NCBI GenBank assembly: GCA_021804105.1
Contig: JAJZKP010000006.1
Coordinates: forward strand, 1-45,029
Length of the DNA: 45,029 nt
Source: Microcaldota archaeon
GTDB lineage: Archaea; Micrarchaeota; Micrarchaeia; Micrarchaeales; CABMGC01
Direction: 5' to 3'
Under the pieces are notes generated by a model. The model was not told the DNA's origin and did no database searches. It saw only the letters and a list, made by a program, of their open reading frames with translations. Position numbers and translations under genes: made by a program. Of the stretch, positions 44,940-45,029 are shown one piece after another (positions within the stretch are counted from its first letter, which is position 1; each line of letters starts with the position of its first letter).

Positions 44940-45029
44940 AACACCTATTAATTGTAAAGCATATTATTAAAAGGTTTGAACCCATTAACAGACTAATATA
45001 ATGTTGAGCTTATATTTATAGGTTCTGTT

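Overview
The window is archaeal chromosome. Markers are archaeal-type ProRS, Kae1 and Bud32, SRP54, PCNA, Trm1, DTD2-type deacylase, an RNase P Rpp21-like protein, intron-bearing tRNAs, a textbook C/D box sRNA, and TATA boxes with GGTG-type Shine-Dalgarno sequences. Style and gene set suggest a small-genome, DPANN/Micrarchaeota-like lineage, which is inference. Most genes are housekeeping. The parts most worth a second look are: (1) a tightly spaced pair of a PIG-L/LmbE-family deacetylase and a truncated CysRS paralogue resembling mycothiol ligase MshC (16794-18667), with a separate full-length CysRS at 23568-25019, suggesting an undescribed archaeal thiol or cysteine-conjugate pathway; (2) a minus-strand cluster of a KaiC-like ATPase flanked by two paralogous uncharacterised proteins, a UbiA prenyltransferase, a second KaiC-like ATPase and a duplicated Lrp-like regulator (36417-42500); (3) unusual tRNA biology: tRNA-Trp whose intron looks like a C/D guide for its own C34, an apparent tRNA-Ile(UAU) with an intron beside an integrase, and tRNA-Leu(CAA) with an apparent 16-nt T-loop intron; (4) several structured RNA candidates with well-placed TATA boxes; (5) a surface-protein locus with a repeated Cys-bounded domain ending in ENSC. 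All calls come from reading the sequence and recalled family motifs. No database search or folding was run.
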